NCBI GenBank assembly: GCA_033030425.1
Contig: JAUFSD010000004.1
Span: 930,001 to 994,000, forward strand
Direction: 5' to 3'
Length of the DNA stretch: 64,000 bases
Origin: Verpa conica
Lineage: Eukaryota > Ascomycota > Pezizomycetes > Pezizales > Morchellaceae
Below the pieces are notes generated by a model that made no database searches, was not told the DNA's origin, and worked only from the letters and a program-made list of their open reading frames with translations. Every line of letters begins with the position of its first letter. Position 1 is the first letter of the stretch. This document shows, one piece after another, positions 42,431 to 54,955 of the stretch. Made by a program: the position numbers and the translations under genes.

Positions 42431-44278
42431 GACTTTGCTGGTGGAGGTTCTCATGATTCTGAATAGGTTGTTAGCTCTATAATAGACTGCTTGTAGGTGG
42501 GGGGGGTAGGAGGCATGGAGGCACGGAGTTGCTGCAGGTACGCGAGACTGTGGAGACTTAGAGAATTTTGGCAAGAGATATAGGGGTTGTGATGGGTGCA
42601 GGCCGGGTAACCGTTTAAGGACTTAGTAAATTTTAGCAAGATGCAGGTGTTTTTCGGAATAAATAACCCCCCAAAGCTCCGATAGTTACTATCAGTGCTT
42701 TAGAGGCTGCCGTCAGAGCTTTTAGGACTTCGTCAGACAAAGCTGCAGTAAAAAGTATTTTAGAGTTTTGGGTGCTCCAGGAGACTCCACCGGATACTTC
42801 AGAAGACCCGACTAAAGTATCTGAAGCCTTCCGGGAGACGTCAGGAGACATCATAAGACTGGAGCTCCTAAAAGTTCTATCAAGACTGTGTAGATGCATC
42901 TGATGTACAATTTTCTAAGCCTGTATCCTGACACAGTGCTTGTCCCTCCTGATACAAATTTTAGTTTGCTGATGTCCTTCTACATGTAACTATAGACGTC
43001 TTGTTCTGTGAGGCATATCTTTACATGAGTAATGATAACCATAATCCTACAAAGTATGAAACGATACATGAAACAAGGAGTTAGACAAGGCAGACTAGGA
43101 AATAGATGTTCTTGACATCTTCTATCCAAGAAGTTTATCGAAGAAACATTGTCGGCGCTGAAGCCCTTATTGATTTCTAATAGTTTCATTGAAACTGTGA
43201 TGAATCTCCGCCGTCCGCCAAGTCACCTAGGCATCCTTCTAGCCCCGCCGTTACACCAACGCACTCACAAAAGAGTTAGTAAACAAAAATGAAAAAAACA
43301 AAAACGCTACCACAGCTAATTATCAGTGCCAACCTTGAAGGAACACTCCTCATATTCCTCTTCTCTTAGTAGCTATTCTAAAATGTATCTAAATTAAGTT
43401 ATGCCACTGCCCTTTCGACTTTTTCCACCGCTCCTACTAGTCGCTTTTACCTACCTCTACTAAGTCAGCACCAACACTTCCCGCTATGCTTGGCAAGTAT
43501 TCTTGTTGTTTGTCACGATTGTTTGTTTATACCAGGGTCGGAAGTCTGCTATTAATTTAAACAATCCGTACCCATCTGGTTTGGTGTCTCCGGACGAGGC
43601 GTTTGAACTGTCGTTCGCATTTGTTGCCTTGATGCTTAAATGTGAGTGTAAGCCATAGTTCCATGGTTGCGTTTTGACCTCTTAAAATATAGTCCTGATA
43701 CAGATGCCATTAATACTTTCTAAACTGTCTAAATATTCCGAGGAATACCTCTATTCAGTCTTATTGAATGAATAATGATTAAATATATACAGAATTTAGG
43801 ACTAAATCATTGCGTTTGTACGGAAATCAGTTATCGTCATGACTTCGTGACCTTATATTCTTACATAGCTCTCACTAAACTAAAAATTCTATTTTTAAGT
43901 TTACAATCCCAAAATTAATATCAATATTTTCCCTTGTCTCTATTCTCGATATCTTCAGTCTTCGCTAATGAAATATCCGGCATGGAATCCAACACTCCCC
44001 TCATAAGTTTCAAGAACCTTTCACCTACCTCTGAGGCTGGGGTAGACTGTGAGCTGTCCGTAACTACTCTATTTTTATCATAGGTAGTTAATTCTGTAGA
44101 TCTTTCCTGACTCGGGTGGATAATTCCTCGTACGTATATATCACAATGACGCCGAGTCTTTACGGTGATTTAAAGTAAATAGTTATTCAATTCCAGGGTA
44201 TGAACAATTCCCGTACACGCTACTTTTCTACATCCCCTACAGCACATAATTAGCCGTCAAACCGACTCACTCTTCCAA
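42431..44278. other. Non-coding flank of the repeat island
   Basis: No gene supported. A frame beginning atg at 43401 (MPLPFRLFPPLLLVAF, signal-peptide-like) reaches a stop after 20 codons and then stays open to about 43660; this could be a decayed gene but has no recognised match. The rest is AT-rich. Confidence 0.4.
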
Positions 44279-45256
44279 TTAACTCTTAAAGACATCCTTA
44301 TCCCCTTCCAAGTCCAGTTTTGTCTCTTCAGGTGATGGTACATGATACTGTTTTTGATCATCATCGTCTTTGATAATAGGGGTGTAGGGCCTCGTACTTT
44401 GTTCAAGCCAGCTCCGCCTCGATGGAACCACCCAAGCTGCACCATCCACCACGTGAATTTTCCAGCCCAAATCACACAACCAAAGCTGCTCAATTCTAGC
44501 TTGATAGTAAGAGTATGACTTCCCTATCACCATCTTAAGCATTGGCCTATCACTACTCCTAGCCCTCATGTAGTTATAACGAACCAAGTCATAGTAAGTA
44601 GGAACATCTGTCAGAAATAACTCGTCCTTAGTTTTCGACTTTTCTCCGCATAAGGCGTCAAAGATATCTACGAGTCTGGCACTCCCACAAACTATATGGG
44701 CCGTATGACCTATCTCTGGGTGCTCTTGATTCTCCCACTTTCTTTTAAGGTCCTCAGAGTAGAGCTCGAGGTTCCAGTATACTTTGACGACCTGATGATA
44801 GTGGCTCTTGGGTTGATGGCAGAATGTCCAGTCTGAAACCCCCCCCCCAGCTAGTAGCAGAGCCATGAGAGATTTATGCATCCCCAAAGTGACTTGAATA
44901 AGCTCCTCTGAAAAGAAAGGGTGTGAGACCGACTTTATAGCCATCGGTAGCGGAGCCCCTTCAAGTCCCTCTGTAGCCAGAATTGGGTCATAAAACCACT
45001 GCCCAAGGCCACTTGAGACAATAAAGACATACTGGCAGCCTAAGTCAACAAACTCGACAACAAAGTCTGTCAGAAAGGCCGTCTTCGGACGTTTCATGTA
45101 GAATAAAGGCTCTTGATAAGATTTCTGTGCTATTTGTTGATCCTCCCATAACTTTTGAATCTTTGGATCTGCTGCTTGCTCTTCGTTCTTGGCTCCAACC
45201 ATAACAAGTTCAAGCTTTGAGAGGTCTTTGGGAGAGTGGCGTACCCGATAATGCAT
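44279..45256 (-). CDS. Hypothetical protein, 325 residues, single exon
   Basis: An uninterrupted frame with balanced amino-acid composition starting MHYRVRHSPKDLSKLELVMVG and ending in an acidic tail (KDDDDQKQYHVPSPEETKLDLEGDKD). I recognise no domain. Seen: a moderately hydrophobic segment (AFLTDFVVEFVDLGCQYVFIV, residues about 60-80), GMHKSLMALLLAGGG, several Trp and Tyr-rich motifs (KVYWNLELYSED, SYSYYQARIEQLWLCDLGWK), and no signal peptide or clear transmembrane helix. It lacks introns, unlike its neighbours. It sits next to the repeat island and could be a lineage-specific gene or a domesticated or mobile gene fragment. Function unknown; coding status likely but not certain. Confidence 0.6.
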   Translation of the reverse strand: MHYRVRHSPKDLSKLELVMVGAKNEEQAADPKIQKLWEDQQIAQKSYQEPLFYMKRPKTAFLTDFVVEFVDLGCQYVFIVSSGLGQWFYDPILATEGLEGAPLPMAIKSVSHPFFSEELIQVTLGMHKSLMALLLAGGGVSDWTFCHQPKSHYHQVVKVYWNLELYSEDLKRKWENQEHPEIGHTAHIVCGSARLVDIFDALCGEKSKTKDELFLTDVPTYYDLVRYNYMRARSSDRPMLKMVIGKSYSYYQARIEQLWLCDLGWKIHVVDGAAWVVPSRRSWLEQSTRPYTPIIKDDDDQKQYHVPSPEETKLDLEGDKDVFKS

Positions 45257-46226
45257 TTTGCCTTAGGAGATAACTCAAGCGAAAGAATTAGTTGTAAGCT
45301 TAGTAGTATTGCTTACTGTAGAAGGCTGCCGAGAGAAAAAAACAGGATGGAGTAGTTAAGGGTGTTTGATCGTTCTCTAATCTGGGATAGAAAATGGGGT
45401 GACTATATAGTAGGACAAGGCCAGATATCTCAAACTTTAACACTGTCACTGAAATACCTCATGATATCACCGGCAAATCTATTTTTATCGTGTAGTATAA
45501 ATCATGACTAAAATTGAACCTAGTAAAATCGGCCGTTGGAAAAACAGCGGTAGAACTGAGGACGAGGACTTGCGTAGCAAAATACATAGGTTTTCGGCGC
45601 TGGCTTTACCCCCAGCTTATTTTGACTCTAAGGCCTTTAATTTATATATTATTAACTAAAATTATGTAGCCTTGAGGTTCACAACTGGTGCATGTATATA
45701 GGGTGGAGGGAGGTGATGCATAATTCGGCTTGTGACCTTTTAGGTAAATGAGGACAGCTCCTTTACAACATCAAAATGAAGGGGGGTTCTGATAAAAAAA
45801 TTTCCCTATGAATACAAAGGACTTTTATATAAGGCTCATAGTTCTTATCTTTTCAATAATCAGCTACAAGAAGTGTTGAAAAAATAAAGGTGGTTGCCAT
45901 AAGCGATAGGTGATGGGTTCTGGGCCCCAGTGTATAAAACCCCCAAGCGCAGATATCAGTCACCTAAACCTAGGGCAATCTACACCTTGATTATTTTGTA
46001 TTATAGAGATGCCATAACCCGAGTAATAGGTTGTGGAGTAGTCTAGTATTTGGTGAAGTGATATTAAATCTTAGTAATTACATGTAGTGAAGTAAGTTTT
46101 CTCCCTATATACTGGAACGGGAAAACTATTAATCCGTCCAACCTCACCGCACCCAAAAAACGACCTCCATAACCCCCACAAGTCAACTCATCAAAAACTA
46201 AACCATTCAACAGCCTTACCCCTAAA
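45257..46226. other. Intergenic, AT-rich, between divergent genes
   Basis: 970 bp between the unknown gene (minus) and BMT5 (plus). No ORF or repeat of note. It presumably holds both promoters. Confidence 0.55.
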
Positions 46227-47265
46227 ATGGGTAAAAAGAAGAACCACAAGCCCCCCCCCAAAAAGAATGCCAAATCAGTGCACAAGATATTTACGCGCAC
46301 GCCTGGGAACCTCCGCAAACATACACTCCAGAAGACTAAAATTACGCTACAGCAGCAGAAACAACAGAAGTCACAAGAATCAATAATTCCGTATATTCCA
46401 TCTTCAAGAATCCTCCTTTTTGGCGAAGGCGACTTCTCCTTCTCCGTGTCATTGCTTACGCATCACCTGCTGCCGGCCATCAACACAAGCGATAACGATG
46501 CCGAAAATACTGAGACTGTCCTCGATGACAACGGTGAGGGTACAGGGGGAAATGATATTATAAATCTCACAGCAACAAGTTATGACACAGATACCATACT
46601 ACTGGAGAAGTATCCACAGTCCTCAGCCAACGTAAAGCTGCTACGGGACCACAGTGTAACAGTACTCCATGGAGTCGATGCAACAAACTTCGAGAAATTA
46701 CCGAAAGTGCTACGGAGGCAGCGGGGGGGGTTTGATGTGGTGGGGTTTATGTTTCCACACGTCGGGGGTCTATCGACAGATGTGGGGAGACAGGTCAAGA
46801 GTAATCAGGGTGAGTGGATTATTTCTTAATGGACTGGTTACGTATTTGGTTACTAACTGACTTCTAGAGCTACTATACGGCTTTTTCAAGTGTTCAGCTT
46901 CTCTGCTCTGCTCAACAGGCACTGTAGTTGTTACATTATTTGAAGGCACTCCGTATGGCCTCTGGGATGTGAAATCTCTTGCAAAATCTGCTGGTTTTAA
47001 GACTCGGCGGTCCTTCAGGTTCCAAAGCGAAGCATACCCAGGTTACCGACATGCCAGGACTTTAGGTAACGTCGAAGGCGGCGGGGCCGCATGGAAAGGA
47101 GAAGGGCGGAAAGCAAGAACATACATTTTTGAACTGATTGAGGATAAGGTCTATAGTGGAGAAAAAACAGGTGCAAACACCATCAAGGTAAAGCGGGTAA
47201 AGAAGACAACGAAGAGAGAGAGGAGATTCCAGGACGAGAGCTCAGGTGAAGAGGGTAATAAATAG
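46227..47265 (+). CDS. BMT5: 25S rRNA (uridine-N3)-methyltransferase, BMT5 family
   Basis: Rossmann-fold SAM methyltransferase (DUF2431/BMT5-like) acting on 25S rRNA in the nucleolus. Two exons fit, 46227-46809 and 46868-47265, about 326 residues. The Lys-rich N-terminus (MGKKKNHKPPPKKNAKSVHK) suits nucleolar targeting. The SAM-binding region is ILLFGEGDFSFSVSL, followed by ATSYDT. Downstream, VLHGVDATNF, GFDVVGFMFPHVGG and, across the intron, ELLYGFFKCSASLL match the family. The second exon has GTVVVTLFEGTPYGLWDVKSLA and ends basic (KRVKKTTKRERRFQDESSGEE). It converges on FYV10, ending 213 bp away. Confidence 0.88.
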
Positions 47266-47478
47266 CCTGGGTGATTGAGAGTTTTAATTGAATTTGGTCT
47301 CAAACTATGAAAAAACAATAAAAGCCATAAAACGCTAGAATGATATTCAGACACGACCTAGGTACGCCAACTACTCAGTGAAATACCGGGGAAAGAAGGA
47401 AATAAACAAAAAATGTGCGCTGTTTCATCAAATCTTTAAATTTAAAATACATCCTCGTTATCCAACAGGTCCATACAA

Positions 47479-48898
47479 TTACATGATAAATACTTTCCTT
47501 AATGTGTCATAATCCCACTCATCGCCCGTCGTTGGGTCTCTTATCCTTCCTACAGGTAATCCCAATTTCACTGCAAGCTCTTCCAACTTCTCTCGCCCAT
47601 AAATTCTGCCATTAGGCAAGACGACGGGGTCCGGTTCAACAGAAGATCGGACATGGTGGGCGTACGGAACGTTTCTGGCTAAATCGTTGAGCTCTGTAGA
47701 GCAGATCGGACAAAGAGACGTTGTGGAGCTGGCAGTGTTACTTGAGGAAGATGCGATAGAGGAGTGACAGGAGGGGGTTTTGAGAGCAGATAGACCTGCT
47801 GATAGAGCGATATGGAGTAGTGGACGGGGAGGGAGGCCATATAAACTGTGGTGGGTGTTTACGAATGTCGTTGCGAGGAACTCCCAGCGCCTAGAAGAAT
47901 ACATATCCTATACTTGTTAACTGCAGAACAGCTCTCTGTAAAAGATAAGTATACTCACCTTGTACGGTTGGCATGTTGTAGTCGGCATGAATGCAAGAAG
48001 GGCAGCTGCTTGTGTGATGTCGGCTAGATGTTTTTCTGCTTGGGGCGCGAGGAATTTCCTCGAGTACGCTGTAGCATCTTTATGACGGCTATCCCGAACG
48101 AGCTCGATAAACTGCTGTAGTCGGAGCTCGAATTCAAGAGTACTCTGTGAATGCTGTTAGTAAAAGCTCGTAAAGATAGCACTATAGCCAGGGCTCCTAC
48201 ATTCATCTTCTTGAGGGATGTCTTGTTCTCTCCACACCAAGCCAAGCACTCCATAGTACTTCCTCTACGAAGGCTCGCCTCGACCTTGGAACACTGGATA
48301 AACACGTCAACATCGACCAAGTCCTATTTTCCCCACGACACACATAGTTAGCCTAAAATCTGCTCGAGTAATAGCAGTGACATACCTGAATGCCCTTCTC
48401 CTCTGCCAACTGCCTTGCACTCTCCCCATACCCACTCCTTAATAAAAAGTCCACGAGCAATCTATCTAGTCTCGTCCTACTCCATCTATCATACCCCTCA
48501 TCTACCAAACTCGGAATATGATATAGGTCCTGTAGATGCGCGATCCTTTTTCTCGAGTGCTCGTGTAGTGTCTTCTCGTCTTCATGTAGGTTCTGCAGCT
48601 TACGTTTGAAACCCTGCATGCGGTTAATCATGCTGTCCAGGGAAGCTAGCGAGTCCTCTGGGGATGCTCCAGAAAGTGCGTCATTGGCAGCTGTTTTTAT
48701 TCCGTCTTTAAGTTCTTTTTGTTCACGATCAAAATAGCGTTGTGCGGTCTTGAAGTTCTTGCGGAGGAGTTCATGGGGAAGACGGAGGAGTGGTTGATCC
48801 TAGCATAGGTACGTCAGTTTCCCCAGGCTATAGGCTAAGGTGGAGCTTACAAGTAGGAGATGGCTCTCTGCATTTAGCTTTATCGTTGACATTGACAT
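47479..48898 (-). CDS. FYV10: GID/CTLH E3 ligase subunit Fyv10 (Gid9/MAEA)
   Basis: RING subunit of the GID ubiquitin ligase, which degrades gluconeogenic enzymes in yeast. The start at 48898 gives MSMSTIKLNAESHLLL, which splices to DQPLLRLPHELLRKNFKTAQRY, the family N-terminus. A LisH motif (RLDRLLVDFLLRSGYGESARQLAEE) and CTLH region (CLAWCGENKTSLKKM..LEFELRLQQFIELVRD) follow. The C-terminal degenerate RING has CPICSTELNDLARNVPYAHH and PNGRIYGREKLEELA, ending EWDYDTLRKVFIM. About 400 residues in five or so exons. The C-terminal RING loop is unusually Ser/Thr-rich. Confidence 0.9.
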
Positions 48899-49778
48899 GA
48901 TGGCTTGATGAGGGCAAGGGTTCTACTTCTGTGCTTGGTCTCTCACCTCAATGTAAACGGGTGGGTGATTATGATTACGGAGGACGTGGTATGTAGGTGT
49001 ATATAATTCTTGGGCAAACGTGTGAGTGGTAAAACGCGGACATAAGTAGCTGCCCCCCACTCGCCCCACTCGCTCCCTCCACCCCGTATTGTTGTATAGT
49101 ACTACTCATTTGAGAGACTCCAGCCATGAGCTGCGTGCATCATGGCACAACCGATCCCTGCACACCGAGCTGGCCAACCAACCATGAAACTCCCGTGCCT
49201 ACCCAACCAACCATAACGGATATACCATGTAATTGTTTATCCCAGTGGGTCATGCACGATCACAAATAAGCTGAGGATTATTCAGACATCACTTAAGAAA
49301 GGTGGTAAACTAAGCAGTATCCAAGACATATTTCATATCTATCATAGAGTACAAGAAACTCTCTATCAGTACAGTGCAAACAACCATACAAGATTACTTT
49401 TTTTTCTTTCTACAATCAATTCCACCCTTCTGGCAAACTTGCGCCTTATTTCGCCGTCACAAAAATGACCCCGCTATCCCCGCAAAAGGAAATCTGCTCG
49501 CCAAACGAACAAAACTAGTTACAACCATAAAAGCCATACGAACAAGAGGGAAGAAAAAACCAAGTAGTAGTATCAAATAAAACAAAAACAATCAGAATAT
49601 AGATATCCAGATGACAAAGGGAGCAAGAGGAAGTGAGATGACCATGGGAGCGGACAAAAGCATAGAGAATAGGGAAAGGCAAAAAGATACCAGAACAAAA
49701 CCCACCCACCCATGCTTTACAGATCGCAATCACTACCACTATTTACCGCATCCTTCATATTTTAAAGAAACCCAAAAA
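48899..49778. other. Intergenic between FYV10 start and SAC3 end
   Basis: The first part should carry the FYV10 promoter (gcgcccccac-like C-rich runs near 49050-49085). No gene supported; the open frames at 49374-49580 and 49611-49901 lack family features, and the latter overlaps the end of SAC3 on the other strand. Confidence 0.5.
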
Positions 49779-52700
49779 TTACCACTGATTCTCCATCGCA
49801 AGATTAAGATCTCCAATCTCTTCCATCTTCTTCTTCATATCCTCCAATTGCTCAATGCCTTCATCGAACATCCCATTCACTTCAATCATGATTCTCTCTA
49901 AGTCCTGCAAATCATCCTTTAGTCCATCCAACAGCGGACTACTACTATTCTTCGGTAGGACCGGTCTTCTCTCAGGGGTAGTAATTGGAGTCGTGGTAAC
50001 CAAATATTCCTCACCAACAGGGTTCTCAACACCATCGCCCAAGGTTCCACCACCGGGCATTTGAAATTTATTCCAATCGACGTGTAGTCCTCTTGATTTA
50101 ATTGTAAAGTAATTGGTCTGCATTCCAACGTTCTGAACGGTACGCTGCCTCTTGGACCTACCTTCGGAATTTATGGCAGGCTTTGTAGGTTTAGGTGATC
50201 CCACGGACAATTGTTGCTGCTTTGCAGCATGCTTTCTCTTGGCTGAATTCTGTTTCGCCATGGCCTCTGGTGAAGGAGTTTGTGACATCATCTCAGCGAC
50301 CTTTGGGTTGACTGTTTCAAGTACTAAACCTGAGAATTTCTTTATAGCCGGCGTGAAGTTGCAATCCCCTAAATTTTCGACTAGGATAATATCCCTCCCG
50401 ATGATTCTCCTATCAAAAGCGTCTAAATCTAATGCCTTCTGAACCTAGTGATCGCTCTAATATTAATGCCTGTAACTAAATTCCTAAATCCCGCTCTGGT
50501 AACTTACGGCGGCAATGCGTGCACGACGCCCTGGACCTGAAGTCCTTCCCATGTCCCTTCCGTACGGATCCGCATCCTCTGTATCCAATGGACTTCTGTA
50601 ACACACTACCATAACCGCTAATTTTGGGAACTCGGTCGTACTAGCAAGCCAATTAACTGCCTCATGTAGGTTTGCTTTATCTTTCTTAAACCTCTCCTTG
50701 TTTGGGATACTATAATCCGCCGAACAACCAAAAATAAATCCACCAACTTCTCTCCCTTCTGCATGCGCATCAGTCAAATCGAACTGAACTTCAAAGGTTC
50801 CCTTTTTAGACATTGCGATGCGAGGCTCGCTATTACCGACAAACTTTTCAATCCACCAATAATTTCCAATATCAACTGCAGCATTAGCGCTCTTACATAG
50901 AAGGCGCCATCGTCGACCCCCCTCGCCGGTAGGCCAAAAGGCTTGCTCAACCTTAGGCAGAAAGATCTCCTTAAGTGGTACTGATTGATAAGTGAGTGCA
51001 GTCATTCGTTGGACCTAGTAGCAAGTGTTAGCAATATATATATATGCCGAAAGGCCCAATAACTATGAGCACAAACCTCTGTAATCGGGCCATCAAACGC
51101 TCCTTCAGGGATTTGAACCGGCCGCCACTGTACAGGTGAAGGGGCTGGAGGATTTCTCCGCCTCTCCTCGCCGATGCGCTTCATCATCAATTTACGAGCT
51201 TTCGCTTTCCATGCGTAAAAGATATTTGCGCCGGAACGGTTCGCATAAAACTGCTCTGCAGCAATGTCTAATGCAAGTTTCCTAGCCACTAACTTCTCGG
51301 CATCCTTGTACTTTTCTGTAGCTACTACACTGATAACCTTAGCTTTGTCCTCACCAACAGCTGATTGAACAGCCTTTGCCACCTCCTTGGTAATGATCTC
51401 GTCAAAGAGTGAGTTCGCAAGTTCCCAAGCAGCCGAGCGAGATACCAGTGGTTTGGCGACCGGTGGTGATTTTTGTTCTACAGATTGAGCTGAAAGCGGG
51501 GAGGGGATGGGTTGCGGAGGTAAATTGGGTACCCTAAAGGAAGAGGATGGTGTAACTAAGGATGAGTGTGTAAAAGAAGTAGGAGGTATAAATGAGGGCA
51601 AAGCTCTTGATGCACCTACTGCTGGTCGGCTGGTAGTACTATGAGCTAGTGTATTACCGACATGATCAAGTAGACTACCACGTGATACTGTTTGGATTGG
51701 AACGGGGGCGCTGTATGCATCGTCACCCTCCTCGCCATCAGTGGGGGTTATCGGGACACTAAAGAAGTTCGAAGGAAAACTCTTATGCCCGGTGTATGAA
51801 TCGAAAATAGAGCCAGTTGACGAGTTTGTGGTGACAACAGCTGCTGAGCTTTGCTGAGTGGTAGTTTGTGGTCCAAAAAGGGTTGAAGATGTGATAGACG
51901 GTAGAGGAAAAGGTGAAGAGGTGGTGGTGGTTGGTTGTTGGAAGAGTCTATTGGATGTTGCTTTCGGAGGAGCCTGTTGAAACACAGACTGGGAAGATTG
52001 AGAGGGTTCCTGAGGTTGGAGAAGGCCAGCTGACGGCGTTTGGCCTGGCTGGAACCCGGACTGAGAAGGAGTAGGTGAAGATGTCGGTAGTGGAAAAAAT
52101 CCACTAGGAGTCACCTCCGGAGGACCTTGCTGGAAGAAAGACTCAGAAGTCAAGAGAATAGGATTTGAAGGTTGGGAAATGCCATTAACAGGGCCCTGTT
52201 GAAAGCCCAATGACTGCGAAGGAGTAGCAGAAGTAGCAACAGGGGCAGAGAAAATGCCGGAAGGTAGCCTATTTACAGGCGTAGTAGCTTGTGCTTGTTT
52301 AAACACATTATTCCCAGCAGTTTGCATGCCAACTTTCGGCGTAAATACAGAACTAGGGACTATGGTAGAGGGTGCCGGCAGCTTTTTGGCTCCTGGTGCA
52401 AAAACGCTAACAGGGGGTTGAGTTGGCTCCTGGGCTAGGCGGGGATCTTGGGACTTCTGAGATGCTCCCCAAGTGGGTGTTCCTGTTTGAAATACTGAAG
52501 CTGGTGTAACTGGCCCAGCAGCTGTCTGTGATTTGAAGGCAGATGGCATCATGTTGTTACTAGCCTTCTGAAAGACATTCGTAGCCTGTTTCGGAACGTT
52601 ACTAGCTTTCTGAAAAACATTGGGTGTTTGCTGTAATGTAGCACTTGCAAAGGTGCCAACGATAGGCTTCAATGCTGTATATTGGGAACCGGTTTGGGAT

Positions 52701-54955
52701 GGCTGCTGGGCTGCTGAGCCAAATGCTGGAGTGGCTATAGGTTTCTGTAGACCGAATGTTGGTGTGATCGTAGGATTGTGGAGAGTCGCTATAGGCGCTT
52801 TATTGAAAGCACTTTGCGTTAATTCTTGAGAAAACGGACCTGCCTTCAAGGTAGCAATAAGTGGGCCTCTGAAGGCCGTGGCTCCTGGTACAAATGGCGC
52901 CACACCCGGATTAAACCCATTACTACCGTCTACTCTTCGACCATATATGATATCAGGAATAGACCTATTCCCAATCTTAGATTCGACGAGTTTGGTATGA
53001 AATGATTGCCTCAGAGCAGATAAACCCTCTTTAAATGCTTTAGTCAGTAAAACACTCAAACATGTGCCCTTATTACAGAGTAGATATTACCATTCCAGTT
53101 TGCACCCCCCTTCCGGATCATTAGGTGCCAAACCATTTGTCCTTCTACCTCGACTTGCCCAAGGCCAATACCATAATATTCGCAGTCCCTAAATGCCATC
53201 CCCTCATTCTCATAAGCCAGCATCTCCACAACATCTTTCAGCAAAAGCTGCTTAGTATCAGGCCGATACGTGTTTTTGATAGCCTTCAAAGCCGTCTTAC
53301 GAATCTCATTAAAATGAGTTTCGAGCAAGCACGCCATTAGGTACGATGTACTCTTAGCTTTAACTAGCCTAAAGACCGTTCCAAAGAAATTCGAGCAGGA
53401 TTCTGCATTCCCGACCCGCATGTGAACCGCTTCATCGTTATTCCTCTGCGTAAGAGTTAAGAATCTCAATGCCTGTTGAACTGGCTTCGAATTAAAGACA
53501 TGATCTGGCCACCTTTGTGCTTGTCGTTCTTGATCCGGATCACGAAGATGGGCTATTATCTGGTACGCACGAAACTCCGGTTCATTTGGGTAGATGATAT
53601 TGACCAGTCTTGCATCTTCATATAATTCGGACAAGGTAGTCAGCACCTTTTGAAGCTGTTCCATTTCCTGCTGTGGGACAAAGTTCTTTGTTTCTTCGCA
53701 AAGCTTGTGGATTGAGAGGATGTGAAAACGTGCAATAAGCTCATGGCAAGCTACCGTCTCTGAGCCACGGTAATTCTGGAGAGTAAAATCCTGCCGGATT
53801 CCACGAGTACGATCACGCAAGAATGGATGAGTGAGTTCAAGAGACTCGCTCCCACCAGCAATATTGTTGATCAGATAGTCAAGCGTAGAGACGAGGATTG
53901 GAGGTGGGCGCACGTCCGAGGGGAGTTGAGCATCATTTCCAGCAGCTGGACGATGGAACTGTTTAACGGCAAGATCCTTATCAATTTTCCCAGTCGAAGG
54001 ATTCTATTCGAGGTCGTAGGTCAGTATATTGGGCTGACCATTAGAGGTCGGATCGTTGCCTACAATTTCCCATCTATCGACCGCGTTCTGAACCGCCCTC
54101 TGCTGCCGCTCGAACAATGGACACATATCCATACAGGTACCAACAAAGTCAATGGCGTGCTCAAGAGTTTTCCGCTGCTCGGGGTCATCGATTGTGCCAT
54201 TAGCGATCGCATCTCTGCGCTCCCGGTCGCGTGCTACTTTCAGCTGTATGGTCAATTAGTATTGAGTATGATATATTATATATCAAGCGGAGACGAACCT
54301 CTTCATAAGACGCTTGCTCTAACGAATTATTCGAAAATTTAGCCATACGAGACGCTGGCATAGCAGTCAAGTCGCGGACGTTATCCTCGAATTCTTCATC
54401 TGCTTCATTACCAGCCGGTGGTGTGGTAGTAGGACTGTTCCAACTATCATTTCGCGCCCGTCCATCGTCATTCCGCCCTTGATACCCTCCCCCCCGTCCA
54501 CCGCGGTTCTCACCATTGCCCCGGCCACGACCACCAATACCACCCCTTCCGCCCCTTGCACCACCTCTCCCTCTGCTGGGGGTAGATGAACGAGTAGGGT
54601 TACTTTCCATCCCGTTGCTGGTCAATTCTGCGTGACTATATTGTGCATTCTGGTGTTGAGACGAGCTTTGGTGTATGTTCTGGCTACTTCCGCCGTCGTG
54701 ATTCTTGTGGTTCTTGTTGAACTTCTTACCAGAGTAACCCGCTGATAGAGATGCGTTAACTCGTTCAGAGAGGGTAAGAGCGGGGGGAGTTAGGAGAACT
54801 GAAGACGGCTGTTCCTGGCTATCCTGCTGCTGTTGTTGTTTTTGCCGACCACTGCGTTGGTGATTGTACTTACCGGGCCGGTTCAAGGAGTTGAATTGAC
54901 CCTTGGCCTGAGCCTGATGCGCGCTTGGTTCCACACGTGTAGCTGCCCAGGGTAA
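49779..54955 (-). CDS. SAC3: Nuclear mRNA export factor Sac3 (TREX-2 complex)
   Basis: Scaffold of TREX-2, binding Thp1, Sem1, Sus1 and Cdc31 at nuclear pores for mRNA export. Seen N to C: RGG-rich region (GRGGARGGRGGIGG), VGTCMDMCPLFERQQR, which opens the Sac3/GANP domain, and LTLTQRNNDEAVHMRVGNAESCSNFFGTVFRLV inside it. YYGIGLGQVEVEG closes that domain. Then a long Ser/Pro/Gln-rich stretch (about 52950-51500) with many short xFQ/xFG units, a CID-like helical segment (SAAWELANSLFDEIITKEVAKAVQSA begins there), and a C-terminal part with KARKLMMKRIGEERRR. About five or six introns, roughly 1,650 residues. The N-terminus is unresolved: the first recognisable exon has no ATG before MESNPTRSS near 54614, and the sequence upstream has no minus-strand ATG for over 200 bp, so a further 5' exon is expected. 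Confidence 0.85.
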
